From positions 248,001 through 312,000 of the forward strand of contig NZ_JALJZZ010000001.1 in NCBI RefSeq assembly GCF_024171565.1: a stretch of DNA of 64,000 nt, written 5' to 3'. Position numbers and translations under genes: made by a program. Numbering within the stretch: position 1 is the first letter of the stretch; each line of letters starts with the position of its first letter. Positions 35,654 to 43,014 of the stretch are shown in pieces. The DNA comes from Okibacterium sp. HSC-33S16 (GTDB lineage Bacteria > Actinomycetota > Actinomycetes > Actinomycetales > Microbacteriaceae). Under the pieces are notes generated by a model. That model was given only the letters and a program-made list of their open reading frames with translations, was not told where the DNA came from and ran no database searches.

Positions 35654-36502
35654 TCAGGACGCGCCGTCGGCGGTCGCCGAACGCGCCCTGCCGGTAAACC
35701 CCTGAATAGCAAGCCATGCCAGGACGCGGTCGGCAACCTCTCCCCAGCCGGAGTCAATTGTCAGCGAATGGCCCTTGCCGTCGAATTCAACGTAGTCAGT
35801 GCGGGACAGGTCATTGCGGGAATACAGCTTCGCAACCTCAAGCGTGACTTTTCGGGGAACCGTGTGGTCGACGGAGCCCGACATAAGAAGCAACGGACCG
35901 CGAATCGTTGTCGCCGTGTTGACCGCCGCAGGAGACGCCTTCGCGAAATTTGCGGTCGCATCCTCGAAAAGCGGACGGCCCGGACCCGGAATTGTCCATC
36001 GCTCGAACAGTGCGTTTGACTCGTCAGCGGGAAGCGCGTTCCCGAATGCGTACTCAAACTGCTTCGCCGTTAGAGAGACGGTACGTTTCTTATTGGCGGG
36101 ATTGCCGAGGACCGGGAATCCAGCCTTCAGCTGCGAGAAGGGCAGGGCTTTCACTCCTTTGATGGGGGCGGGGTCGATGGCGACGGCCGCCGATGCAAAC
36201 CGGTTGTCGAGTAGTTCCTGGGCAATCAAGCCGCCGAAGGAGTGACCGATCACGATTGGCAAGGGTTCGTCCGTGCCAATCAGGTCGGCATAGTGATGAC
36301 AGATGGCTTCGATACCCACGTCGTTGAGGGCGTCCGCGTTTTCGCGTGTTTTCTCGACCGTATCTGAGTCTCCGGGCCAGCCCGGCGCCGACGCGGAAAA
36401 GCCATGTTCGGCGAAGCGATCGATCCAAGGTTGCCAGGCTGATGAGTGTATCCATAAGCCGTGAATGAACAGGACGGGCGGTGATGAAATCGGAGTGGAC
36501 AT
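35654..36502 (-). CDS. alpha/beta hydrolase
   Basis: The ATG at 36502 has GGAGG seven nt upstream. The 282-residue protein has an alpha/beta hydrolase fold: VLFIHGLWIHSSAWQPW (oxyanion HG), the nucleophile elbow GHSFGG, the acid in LLLMSGSVDHTVP and the catalytic His in FDGKGHSL. The family acts on esters, lactones or related bonds; the substrate cannot be predicted. It lies 36 bp after the SDR gene on the same strand and is probably in the same operon, under the MmyB-like regulator. Confidence 0.9.
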   Translation of the reverse strand: MSTPISSPPVLFIHGLWIHSSAWQPWIDRFAEHGFSASAPGWPGDSDTVEKTRENADALNDVGIEAICHHYADLIGTDEPLPIVIGHSFGGLIAQELLDNRFASAAVAIDPAPIKGVKALPFSQLKAGFPVLGNPANKKRTVSLTAKQFEYAFGNALPADESNALFERWTIPGPGRPLFEDATANFAKASPAAVNTATTIRGPLLLMSGSVDHTVPRKVTLEVAKLYSRNDLSRTDYVEFDGKGHSLTIDSGWGEVADRVLAWLAIQGFTGRARSATADGAS

Positions 36503-36538
36503 TGAGACCTCCAAAGTTTGACGTTGATAAGAGATGGA

Positions 36539-37333
36539 TTACAGCGTTTTGACGAGGCCGCCGTCGATCAGGAAGTCTGATCCGTTGACGTTCCCGGCGC
36601 GCGCACTGGCAAGTAGCAAAACGAGGTCGGCGACCTCGCTTGGCTCGGTGAAGCGGCCGGTCGTGAATCCGCCTTGTGCTTCTACAACACGCGCCTTGGC
36701 CGTCTCGAAGTCGACACCCATGGTTTTGGCGTTGGTCGCTGCTACGCCGGATGCACCGAGCCAGAGATCAGTAGACACTGGGCCCGGGCTAATTGAGTTG
36801 AATCGGATATGGCTGGGGCCATATTCCTTGGACAGCGCTTTCGATAGATTCCACACGGCTGCTTTCGTTGCCGAATAGTCGACGACGCCGGGGTCGGGTA
36901 GGAACGCATTGACGGATGCAATGGTGATTACGGTGCCTCCACCACGGTCGAGTAGCAACGGGATCGCCGCACGAGTGGAGCGGACTGCTGTCATGAGGCC
37001 GAGGTTCAAGCTGGCGAGCCAATCGTCGTCCGTAACGCTCAGAAATCCTTCCGTGCGAGGTGTGACGGCCCCGACGTTGTTGACGAGAATGTCAAGACCG
37101 CCAAACTCTTCCGCTCGGCCGATGAGCTGAGCTGGTGCGCTCGGATCCGATAGGTCCACTTTCACGGATAAGACCGCCCCGGTTTCGCCAGCTCGATCCA
37201 GTGCCGCTGACCCGCCTCTCGACCCTGCGACGACGGCAACATCCTCCGCAACAAGCGCCTGCACGATTGCGAGGCCGATGCCTTTGCTCGCGCCCGTTAC
37301 AACGGCGACTTTCCCCGCTAGATCGAGGTCCAT
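36539..37333 (-). CDS. short-chain dehydrogenase/reductase
   Basis: The ATG at 37333 follows an AAGGTGA ribosome binding site; the upstream open frame is not coding. The 264-residue protein has the SDR glycine motif VVTGASKGIGLA, the NNVG motif (DILVNNVGAV), catalytic Ser/Tyr/Lys in TIASVNAF and VDYSATKAAVWNLSKAL, and a C-terminal IDGGLVKTL. It should oxidise or reduce an alcohol/ketone with NAD(P)(H). It is divergent from a gene for an MmyB-like regulator, a pairing that recurs in actinobacteria. Confidence 0.93.
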   Translation of the reverse strand: MDLDLAGKVAVVTGASKGIGLAIVQALVAEDVAVVAGSRGGSAALDRAGETGAVLSVKVDLSDPSAPAQLIGRAEEFGGLDILVNNVGAVTPRTEGFLSVTDDDWLASLNLGLMTAVRSTRAAIPLLLDRGGGTVITIASVNAFLPDPGVVDYSATKAAVWNLSKALSKEYGPSHIRFNSISPGPVSTDLWLGASGVAATNAKTMGVDFETAKARVVEAQGGFTTGRFTEPSEVADLVLLLASARAGNVNGSDFLIDGGLVKTL

Positions 37334-37505
37334 GTCGTTCACCTTCGTTCTCGGTGCTAATGACGGGTACAGCGGCCTGCCTGAAAGGTAGAGCACAGCG
37401 CAGTGAATCCGCGTGTCCCTGCCACTTACAGTCTCTTCGGGGACAGCCAGACCGGGGTGGTGAAACTTTGAGCGGCACGACACCGCGAGGACTACCATCA
37501 CTCCC

Positions 37506-38321
37506 ATGCGCGGGAATCCCTTGGGGCTTTACCTCACGGCGAAGCGCGCCCAGATTCGCCCTGTCGACGTGGGATTACCTTCCGGCGACACGCACCGTCG
37601 AGTTCAAGGCCTTCGTCGCGAAGAAGTCGCTGCACTTTCCGGCGTGAGCGCCCAGTATTACCTGCGGCTAGAGCAGGGCACGGACGATCACCCCTCCGCT
37701 CAAGTACTCGAAGCGATCGCGCGCGCTCTGCGGCTAGATCCCGCGTCGACCGATCACTTGTATCACCTAGCGCACAGCGCGCTCCCTGAGTTTGGCAGCC
37801 AGGCGGACGGTGAGATCGACGAAAGTGTACGGTGGCTTCTCGAGTCGTGGACAACGACGCCAGCCATCGTTCACAACCGTCACCTTGATGTCTTAGCCTC
37901 CAACTCGAGCGCTCGCGCATTGTCGGCCGAATTCGCCGAAGGCACTAATCTGCTGATCACGTTATTGCTCAGTCCTGCCCAACGGGAGTTTTACGAGAAC
38001 TGGGAGGGGATCGCTGAGGGTGCCATAGCGTTTTTCCGAGCCCTCGTCGGCCCGGACACGGATGATCCACGACTCCAGCACATCGTCGATGAGCTGTCAG
38101 GGACGAGCGAGTTATTTCGGCGGGTATGGGCTCGGGGAGACGTCCGTTTCGCGTCTGCGGGGATCCACCGAATACGGCATCCCGCGATTGGTGCGCTTGA
38201 ACTTCATCACCAGAATCTGGTTCTGACCGGAGGGCGCCGACAGTCGCTGTTCATTTACCACGCAGCACCCGGATCACCCTCTCAGCGCTCCCTCGCTTTG
38301 TTGAGTACAGGAATGTCTTAG
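37506..38321 (+). CDS. XRE-type regulator with MmyB-like ligand-binding domain
   Basis: The 271-residue protein has an N-terminal helix-turn-helix (HRRVQGLRREEVAALSGVSAQYYLRLEQGTDDHPSAQVLEAIARAL) and a C-terminal PAS-like MmyB ligand-binding domain (SWTTTPAIVHNRHLDVLASNSSARALS, then LVLTGGRRQSLFIYHAAPGSPS). Such regulators typically control themselves and a neighbouring SDR gene, here transcribed divergently from a 172-bp shared region. The N terminus (MRGNPLGLYLTAKRAQIRP) follows the family. The ligand is probably a small or fatty molecule, which I infer from the family only. Confidence 0.9.
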   Translation: MRGNPLGLYLTAKRAQIRPVDVGLPSGDTHRRVQGLRREEVAALSGVSAQYYLRLEQGTDDHPSAQVLEAIARALRLDPASTDHLYHLAHSALPEFGSQADGEIDESVRWLLESWTTTPAIVHNRHLDVLASNSSARALSAEFAEGTNLLITLLLSPAQREFYENWEGIAEGAIAFFRALVGPDTDDPRLQHIVDELSGTSELFRRVWARGDVRFASAGIHRIRHPAIGALELHHQNLVLTGGRRQSLFIYHAAPGSPSQRSLALLSTGMS

Positions 38322-38514
38322 CGTCGCGGGAGGATCTCGGCCCAGATTGGGGGCGTGACGCGTTGGGAATCTTGGCTTATCCTCGGGGCAGTTGAAAGTG
38401 TCCGTCTGGCTATGAAAGGTCTCGCAGCCAGATCACCTGAGGAGTCCTCGGGGCCTACCGAAGAATTCGCGTACACCACTCTGGTGAGGTCACGCAGATG
38501 CAAACGACGCAGAG

Positions 38515-39507
38515 ATGACGACTCGCGTCGCTCCGCGCCCTGGCTGGCCCGGAGAGAGCGACTCCAGGTCGATGAACGTGCGGTCGCGTCGTGTTCGTGG
38601 GGGCCCGCGCACTGGCGCCAAGCACGCCATGCCCAGGAGCCGTTCGGTCGCTCTCAGGGGGCGTCATGCCCAACCGGTGACGTTCCGATGGGGCGCGCTT
38701 CGTGCGGCGTTTGCGATCGTGCTCGCAGCTTCCGGGGCTTTTGGGGTTGTCGCTCTGCCGAGTCACGGACTTTCTTCGGCGTTCGCAAGCACGTCCGGCG
38801 ATCAGGAGTTGAGCGGCGCGCAGTCACTCACCGTCGGCGATTGGACTCGGCCGGAGTTTGACCGCGACACCTATTCGGCGACGAGCATGGCCGAGCTTCT
38901 CGCAGCGCGAGCGGCGGCTGCGGCGGCTGCGGCCGCTGAGGCTGCAGCCGCAGCCGCCGAAGCGGCGATAGCCGCCATGGAGAGCGCGAAGCTTGAGTCG
39001 GCTGTTTCGCAGGACACGCCAACACGGGACTCGGAGAGCCTCTCCGATCCGTATGACAGTGAGCTGAGCGCATTTCTCGTCGGCAGGTCGACGTCGTGGA
39101 CTCGGCCGGTTGACGCTCCCATTTCCTCTCCGTACGGGCCCCGGGACATCATCTGCAACCCGGCGGGGTGTTCGAACGCGTTTCATGACGGTGTCGATTT
39201 CGGTGCAGCTTGCGGAACACCGGTTGCGGCTGTTTCGGCGGGACGCGTCGTCTTCGCTGGTCCTGCCGGTGGGTACGGCAATCGAGTGATCGTCGACCAC
39301 GGTTCAGGGATCGAGTCAATCTATGGACACATTGGAGGGGACTCATACGCCGTCGCCGTCGGCGATCTCATCGAGACGGGCACGGTCGTGGGGGAGGTTG
39401 GAGTCACCGGCGTCACGACGGGGTGCCACCTGGACCTGAAGATTCGTGTGAACGGCGAATATCTCTCACCCCTGCACTACCTCCTCGCCCGGGGCGTCAC
39501 GGTGTAG
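38515..39507 (+). CDS. M23-family peptidase (LytM-like), possible altered zinc site
   Basis: Up to 330 residues from an ATG at 38515; ATGs at 38572 and 38629 are alternatives with no better ribosome binding site. A basic N terminus leads to an export/membrane segment (about 61-83), then a linker with GAQSLTV and RDTYSAT, an Ala-rich helix (130-160) and an M23 domain with HDGVD (His224, Asp228) and YGHIGG (His272). The usual HxH motif reads GCHLDLKI (His305, Asp307), so one His is replaced by Asp. It probably cleaves peptidoglycan cross-bridges or acts as a hydrolase activator. The 5' 194 bp show no clear regulatory site. Confidence 0.88.
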   Translation: MTTRVAPRPGWPGESDSRSMNVRSRRVRGGPRTGAKHAMPRSRSVALRGRHAQPVTFRWGALRAAFAIVLAASGAFGVVALPSHGLSSAFASTSGDQELSGAQSLTVGDWTRPEFDRDTYSATSMAELLAARAAAAAAAAAEAAAAAAEAAIAAMESAKLESAVSQDTPTRDSESLSDPYDSELSAFLVGRSTSWTRPVDAPISSPYGPRDIICNPAGCSNAFHDGVDFGAACGTPVAAVSAGRVVFAGPAGGYGNRVIVDHGSGIESIYGHIGGDSYAVAVGDLIETGTVVGEVGVTGVTTGCHLDLKIRVNGEYLSPLHYLLARGVTV

Positions 39508-39526
39508 CGTCGGCGGTGTCTTCTTT

Positions 39527-39561
39527 GGGTGCGGAACCGGCGTGAGGCCGACTCCGCACCC
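39527..39561. terminator. bidirectional terminator between the M23 gene and dhaK
   Basis: A perfect 9-bp outer stem (39527-39535 with 39553-39561) encloses a shorter inner CGGC/GCCG stem, in the 73-bp space between convergent genes. Confidence 0.75.
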
Positions 39562-39580
39562 GACGAGTGGCGGTAACGGA

Positions 39581-40576
39581 TCAGAAGATGCGCATCCCGA
39601 TCTCCGCTGGCGCATCGAGGAGGCCCTCAATCTCGTCGTCCAGCTTGACCAGAGTGAGCGAGAAGCCGGCCATGTCGAGCGAGGTGCAATATTCGCCGAC
39701 GTAGCTCTTCGCCACGGTGATGCCCTTCTCGGCCAATTGCTTGTGCGCGTGACGGTAGGCGATATAGAGCTCGCTGATCGGGGTTCCTCCGAGACCATTG
39801 ATCATGAGTGCGACGCGGTCGCCGCTCTCGAACGGCAGGTCACCGACGACAGGCTCGAGCAGGGTGTCGACGAGTTCGTCGCCGGGCATGATCTTCGCGC
39901 GCCTGCGACCCGGCTCACCGTGAATGCCGACGCCGATCTCGATCTCATCGTCGCCCAACTCGAAGAGGGGTGAACCCTTTGCTGGTGGCGTGCACGCGGT
40001 GAGCGCGAGTCCCATGGTGCGGGTCATCGAGTTGACCTTCTCGCCGATCCGCATGACCTCGTCGAGGTCGGCGCCCGCCTCCGACGCGGCACCGACCGCC
40101 TTGATCACGAAGAAGTTTCCGGCGACCCCGCGGCGGCCTACTGTCCACGTGGAGTCCTGCACAGCGACATCGTCGTCGATGAACAGGGTCTTCACGTTGA
40201 CGCCGTCGGCGAGGCTCATTTCCTGCGCCATGTCGAACGCCATACGGTCACCCGTGTAGTTGTTGACGAGCAGAAGCACACCTTTTGACGAGTTCACGAG
40301 CTTGGTGGTCTCATAGACGTAGTCCATCGGGGGTGCCGAGAAGACGTCACCCGGACATGCCGCGTCGAGCATGCCCTTACCGACCGCCATGACGTGCGCG
40401 GGTTCGTGACCGGAACCAGACCCCTGAACGATCGATACTTTGTCGTCTCGCGGAGCATCCGTTCTCATGATGAGGTTGTATTCGGGGACATACCGGAGCG
40501 AGTCAGGGTTGGCCAGGGCGAGGCCCTCGAGCATCTCGGGGACGAAACGCTGCGGATCATTGACAATTTTTTTCAT
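39581..40576 (-). CDS. dhaK: dihydroxyacetone kinase-family subunit DhaK
   Basis: The ATG at 40576 is preceded by GGAGAAGAA; the longer upstream frame is not used. The 331-residue protein has the DhaK fold: GSGSGHEPAH (substrate loop), CPGDVFSAPPMDYVY, NYTGDRMAFDMA, DDDVAVQ, and the His that forms the hemiaminal with the ketose in EIGVGIHGEPG. It binds the keto-sugar substrate and works with DhaL, encoded 40 bp upstream. No DhaM/PTS component is nearby, so ATP is the likely phosphate donor. The substrate may be dihydroxyacetone or a tetrulose. Confidence 0.92.
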   Translation of the reverse strand: MKKIVNDPQRFVPEMLEGLALANPDSLRYVPEYNLIMRTDAPRDDKVSIVQGSGSGHEPAHVMAVGKGMLDAACPGDVFSAPPMDYVYETTKLVNSSKGVLLLVNNYTGDRMAFDMAQEMSLADGVNVKTLFIDDDVAVQDSTWTVGRRGVAGNFFVIKAVGAASEAGADLDEVMRIGEKVNSMTRTMGLALTACTPPAKGSPLFELGDDEIEIGVGIHGEPGRRRAKIMPGDELVDTLLEPVVGDLPFESGDRVALMINGLGGTPISELYIAYRHAHKQLAEKGITVAKSYVGEYCTSLDMAGFSLTLVKLDDEIEGLLDAPAEIGMRIF

Positions 40577-40616
40577 TCGTTCTTCTCCACTGTTGTTCGG
40601 GTGTTGCATCGGTGGG

Positions 40617-41261
40617 TCAGCGTGGGCCGCCCCGGGAATCCCAATTCGAGGCGATGGCCTCCAGAATGACGGCAACGGCCACGGCTCCCGCATCGGGCGA
40701 GCCGATGCTGCGCTCGCCGGTGTAAGAGGCGCGACCTCGACGAGCGATCATCGGCGTGGTGGCTTCAGCAGCGGCGCGGGCAGCTTCCGCCGCCGCTGAC
40801 ACGATTTCGGAAGTGGTGGTTCCTGCGATGAGTTCTGCCTCGATCGCATCGGTGAGTGGGGCGAGAGCATCAAGGAGTGTCTTGTCGCCAAGCTCGGCGT
40901 TGCCGCGCGCCATAATGCCAGTGATAGCGCTCCGGAGCATGGCGACCGCGTCGTCTCCGGTGATGTCTGTTTTCCCTTTAGCGACGGCCGCGGCCCGCAG
41001 GAATGCCGTGCCCCAAATTGGGCCGGATGTCCCACCGATCCGCCCGGTGATCGTGATGGCAACTTTCGAGAGGAAGGTGCTGATATCGGTGCGGTCGTAG
41101 GAGTCCCAGTCCTTCAGCACGATTTCAAATCCTCGGGCCAGTGAGTAGCCGAAGTCGCCGTCGCCAACGACGGCGTCGAGATCGCCGAAGTATTTCTCGT
41201 TGTCGACGGCCGTTTGTGCGATGGTGCGAACAACAAATTCGACGTCGGACATGTTCGTCAT
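40617..41261 (-). CDS. dhaL: dihydroxyacetone kinase-family subunit DhaL
   Basis: The 214-residue nucleotide-binding subunit carries the metal-binding Asp triad in DAVVGDGDFG (Asp29, 34, 36), GRIGGTSGPIWGTAF, GDKTLLDAL and RASYTGERSIGSPDAGAV. The usual DGDHG reads DGDFG here. It delivers phosphate from bound ADP/ATP to the sugar on DhaK. Its start overlaps the HAD gene stop by 4 bp (ATGA), so the two are translationally coupled. Confidence 0.92.
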   Translation of the reverse strand: MTNMSDVEFVVRTIAQTAVDNEKYFGDLDAVVGDGDFGYSLARGFEIVLKDWDSYDRTDISTFLSKVAITITGRIGGTSGPIWGTAFLRAAAVAKGKTDITGDDAVAMLRSAITGIMARGNAELGDKTLLDALAPLTDAIEAELIAGTTTSEIVSAAAEAARAAAEATTPMIARRGRASYTGERSIGSPDAGAVAVAVILEAIASNWDSRGGPR

Positions 41262-42052
41262 TGGTTCTCCTGAGTCGAGCGGGCCGTATGCGAAAGAATT
41301 GCGGTGAGGTCATCGAGAGAGACCTGGCTGCTCGGACTGATGCCCAGAGGGTCGGCGAGAACACGGGCCGGTTCGTCCCGGTCCCCGAGCGAACTGACGA
41401 CCAAGGCAGCGCCCGTGAAGTCCTCATTCTCGGTGTAGGCGCTGACCGTGACGACCGTGGCCAGGCCAGCGTCGACGGCTGCCCTCATTCCGTTCGCGCT
41501 GTCTTCGACGACGATGGTGTCAGTGGACGAGGCACCGAGCTCGGAAAGGGCGAGTAGGTAGATGTCAGGGGCTGGCTTCTTGTGCGGCACGATGTCGCCA
41601 GCGAAGACGGAGAAACGGGCGGCGGCGTCGGGGCCCACCGCGTGCTCAAGCACGGCGCGGACTGATGCCTCAGCAGAGGTGGACGCTACCGCGAGCCTCC
41701 AGCCGGCTGATGCCGCCTCCTCGGCGATTCGAGAGATGCCGGGACGGCCGGGGAGCGCTCCGGTAGCCACGAGTTCGGTGTAGATCTCCGTTTTGCGGCG
41801 GTGCCAGCGAGCAAGCATGTCTCGCTGGCCATCCTCGTCGGTGGGAAGGTTGTGTGCGGCGACGAACTCGGGAGTCAACAGGCTCGCCATTCGTTCCTTG
41901 CCCCCGCCGATGAGTACCTTTTCTGCATACTCCGCGTCACTCCAGGTCACCGGCAGCCCAAACTCCGCGAACGTGCGGTTGAACGCGGGGAGGTGGCCGT
42001 TTCGCTCGGTGTCGGCCAGGACACCGTCGCAGTCGAAGATCAGGAACGGCAC
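41258..42052 (-). CDS. HAD-superfamily phosphatase/phosphoglucomutase-like protein
   Basis: I choose the GTG at 42052, just after the aldolase stop (TAATTGTG), with GGAAAGG ten nt upstream; the frame is open further but reads into the aldolase gene. The 264-residue protein has HAD motif I FLIFDCDGVLADTE, motif II VASTS, motif III Lys in VPHKKPAPDIYL and motif IV VVEDSANGMRAA, the beta-phosphoglucomutase/CbbY type. It probably dephosphorylates or isomerises a sugar phosphate in the pathway of the neighbouring aldolase and DhaKL. The substrate is not known. Confidence 0.9.
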   Translation of the reverse strand: MPFLIFDCDGVLADTERNGHLPAFNRTFAEFGLPVTWSDAEYAEKVLIGGGKERMASLLTPEFVAAHNLPTDEDGQRDMLARWHRRKTEIYTELVATGALPGRPGISRIAEEAASAGWRLAVASTSAEASVRAVLEHAVGPDAAARFSVFAGDIVPHKKPAPDIYLLALSELGASSTDTIVVEDSANGMRAAVDAGLATVVTVSAYTENEDFTGAALVVSSLGDRDEPARVLADPLGISPSSQVSLDDLTAILSHTARSTQENQ

Positions 42053-42054
42053 AA

Positions 42055-42915
42055 TTACCACGCCTTTCCGGCGCTGCCGAACGTTGAGGCGAGGCCGGTG
42101 GTCAAATCGACGATGTGCTTCCGGACGTCCGCAAAGAGCGACGGCGGGTCCCACTTGTCACGCTGCTCAGCACTCTTCAGGAACGCAAGGCTGGACGTCA
42201 TGAACTCGATCTTGAGCGCCGTTGAGATGTTGACCTTGGCGCAACCACGGGAGATGAGATCGGAGAACTGCTCGTCAGTCATCCCACTGCCGCCATGAAG
42301 CGCGATCGGTGTCGAGGTCGCTTCGACGAGGTCAGTCACGCGCTGAAAGTCCAGGTCCGGTGTCACGGAGTACACGCCGTGGGCGTTTCCGATGGAGGGC
42401 GCGAACACGTCGACACCGGTCGTCTCGATGAAGTCGACAGCTATTTCGAGGCTCTGGCGTCGAGTGGCTGTGTCCACTCCGATGCCGTCCTCGACACCCT
42501 GGATGGCCTCGATCTCTCCTTCGACGTGAGCGCCGTACCTGCGCGCTTCCGCCACGACCTCCACGGTTTGTCGTTTGTTCTCCTCGACCGGCATGGTGGA
42601 GGCGTCAAAGAGAACTGAGTTCCATCCGCGGGCGAGGCAGTCGCTGATGACTTGCCTTTCCGGGCAATGGTCGAGATGCAGTGTCACTGGCACGTCGATG
42701 TTTCGCGTCATCGACTCCCACATTGCGAACAGCACATCTACACCGATCGCTTTGACGGTCTTCACCGACGTTTGGACGATCACCGGTGACCGTGCTTCCA
42801 CAGCCCCGGCAAGCACCGCTTCGAGAGTCAGGTCGTTCACGATGTTGATCGCGGGCACACCATATTTCTCGGCGAAAGCCCGATCCACGATCTCCTTCAG
42901 AGACACGACTGGCAT
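42055..42915 (-). CDS. class II (zinc) ketose-bisphosphate aldolase
   Basis: An AAGGAGG ribosome binding site precedes the ATG at 42915. The 286-residue protein has the class II aldolase pattern: VPAINIVNDLTLEAVLAGA, the zinc ligands in VTLHLDHC, VFAPSIGNAHGVY and IALHGGSGM, and the FDASTMP loop. It should cleave a ketose 1,6-bisphosphate (fructose, tagatose or similar) into DHAP and an aldehyde. It is the first gene of a four-gene minus-strand unit aldolase-HAD-DhaL-DhaK. A promoter and a palindromic operator candidate lie upstream. Confidence 0.92.
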   Translation of the reverse strand: MPVVSLKEIVDRAFAEKYGVPAINIVNDLTLEAVLAGAVEARSPVIVQTSVKTVKAIGVDVLFAMWESMTRNIDVPVTLHLDHCPERQVISDCLARGWNSVLFDASTMPVEENKRQTVEVVAEARRYGAHVEGEIEAIQGVEDGIGVDTATRRQSLEIAVDFIETTGVDVFAPSIGNAHGVYSVTPDLDFQRVTDLVEATSTPIALHGGSGMTDEQFSDLISRGCAKVNISTALKIEFMTSSLAFLKSAEQRDKWDPPSLFADVRKHIVDLTTGLASTFGSAGKAW

Positions 42916-42943
42916 GGCAACCTCCTTGACGCCCGGTTCCCTG

Positions 42944-43003
42944 AGCGTAGGCACCCGGGGGGAATTACCAATAGAAGGGCTTTCCCTACCCTGCGGTAGG
43001 GAA
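42944..43003 (-). promoter_or_regulatory. promoter and palindromic operator of the aldolase-dhaLK operon
   Basis: On the minus strand a -35 TTGGTA (42971-42966) and -10 TACGCT (42949-42944) have a 16-bp spacer and lie about 30 bp before the aldolase ATG. Immediately upstream of the -35 is a perfect 9-bp inverted repeat (42982-42990 with 42995-43003) with core TACC-ctgc-GGTA, typical of LuxR/NarL-type sites. Its centre is near -55, the place for an activator. It could also act as a terminator for the upstream kinase gene. Confidence 0.55.
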
Positions 43004-43014
43004 TCCCCTCCGTG

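Noticed and set aside
38318-38503. 61-codon minus-strand ORF between the MmyB-like regulator and the M23 gene
   Set aside because: No ribosome binding site, no conserved motif and strongly overlapping possible leader sequence.
42982-43003. Simple terminator of the kinase gene
   Set aside because: The hairpin could end transcription, but there is no T tract on the minus strand and it abuts a promoter with the geometry of an activator site, so I list it as an operator candidate.
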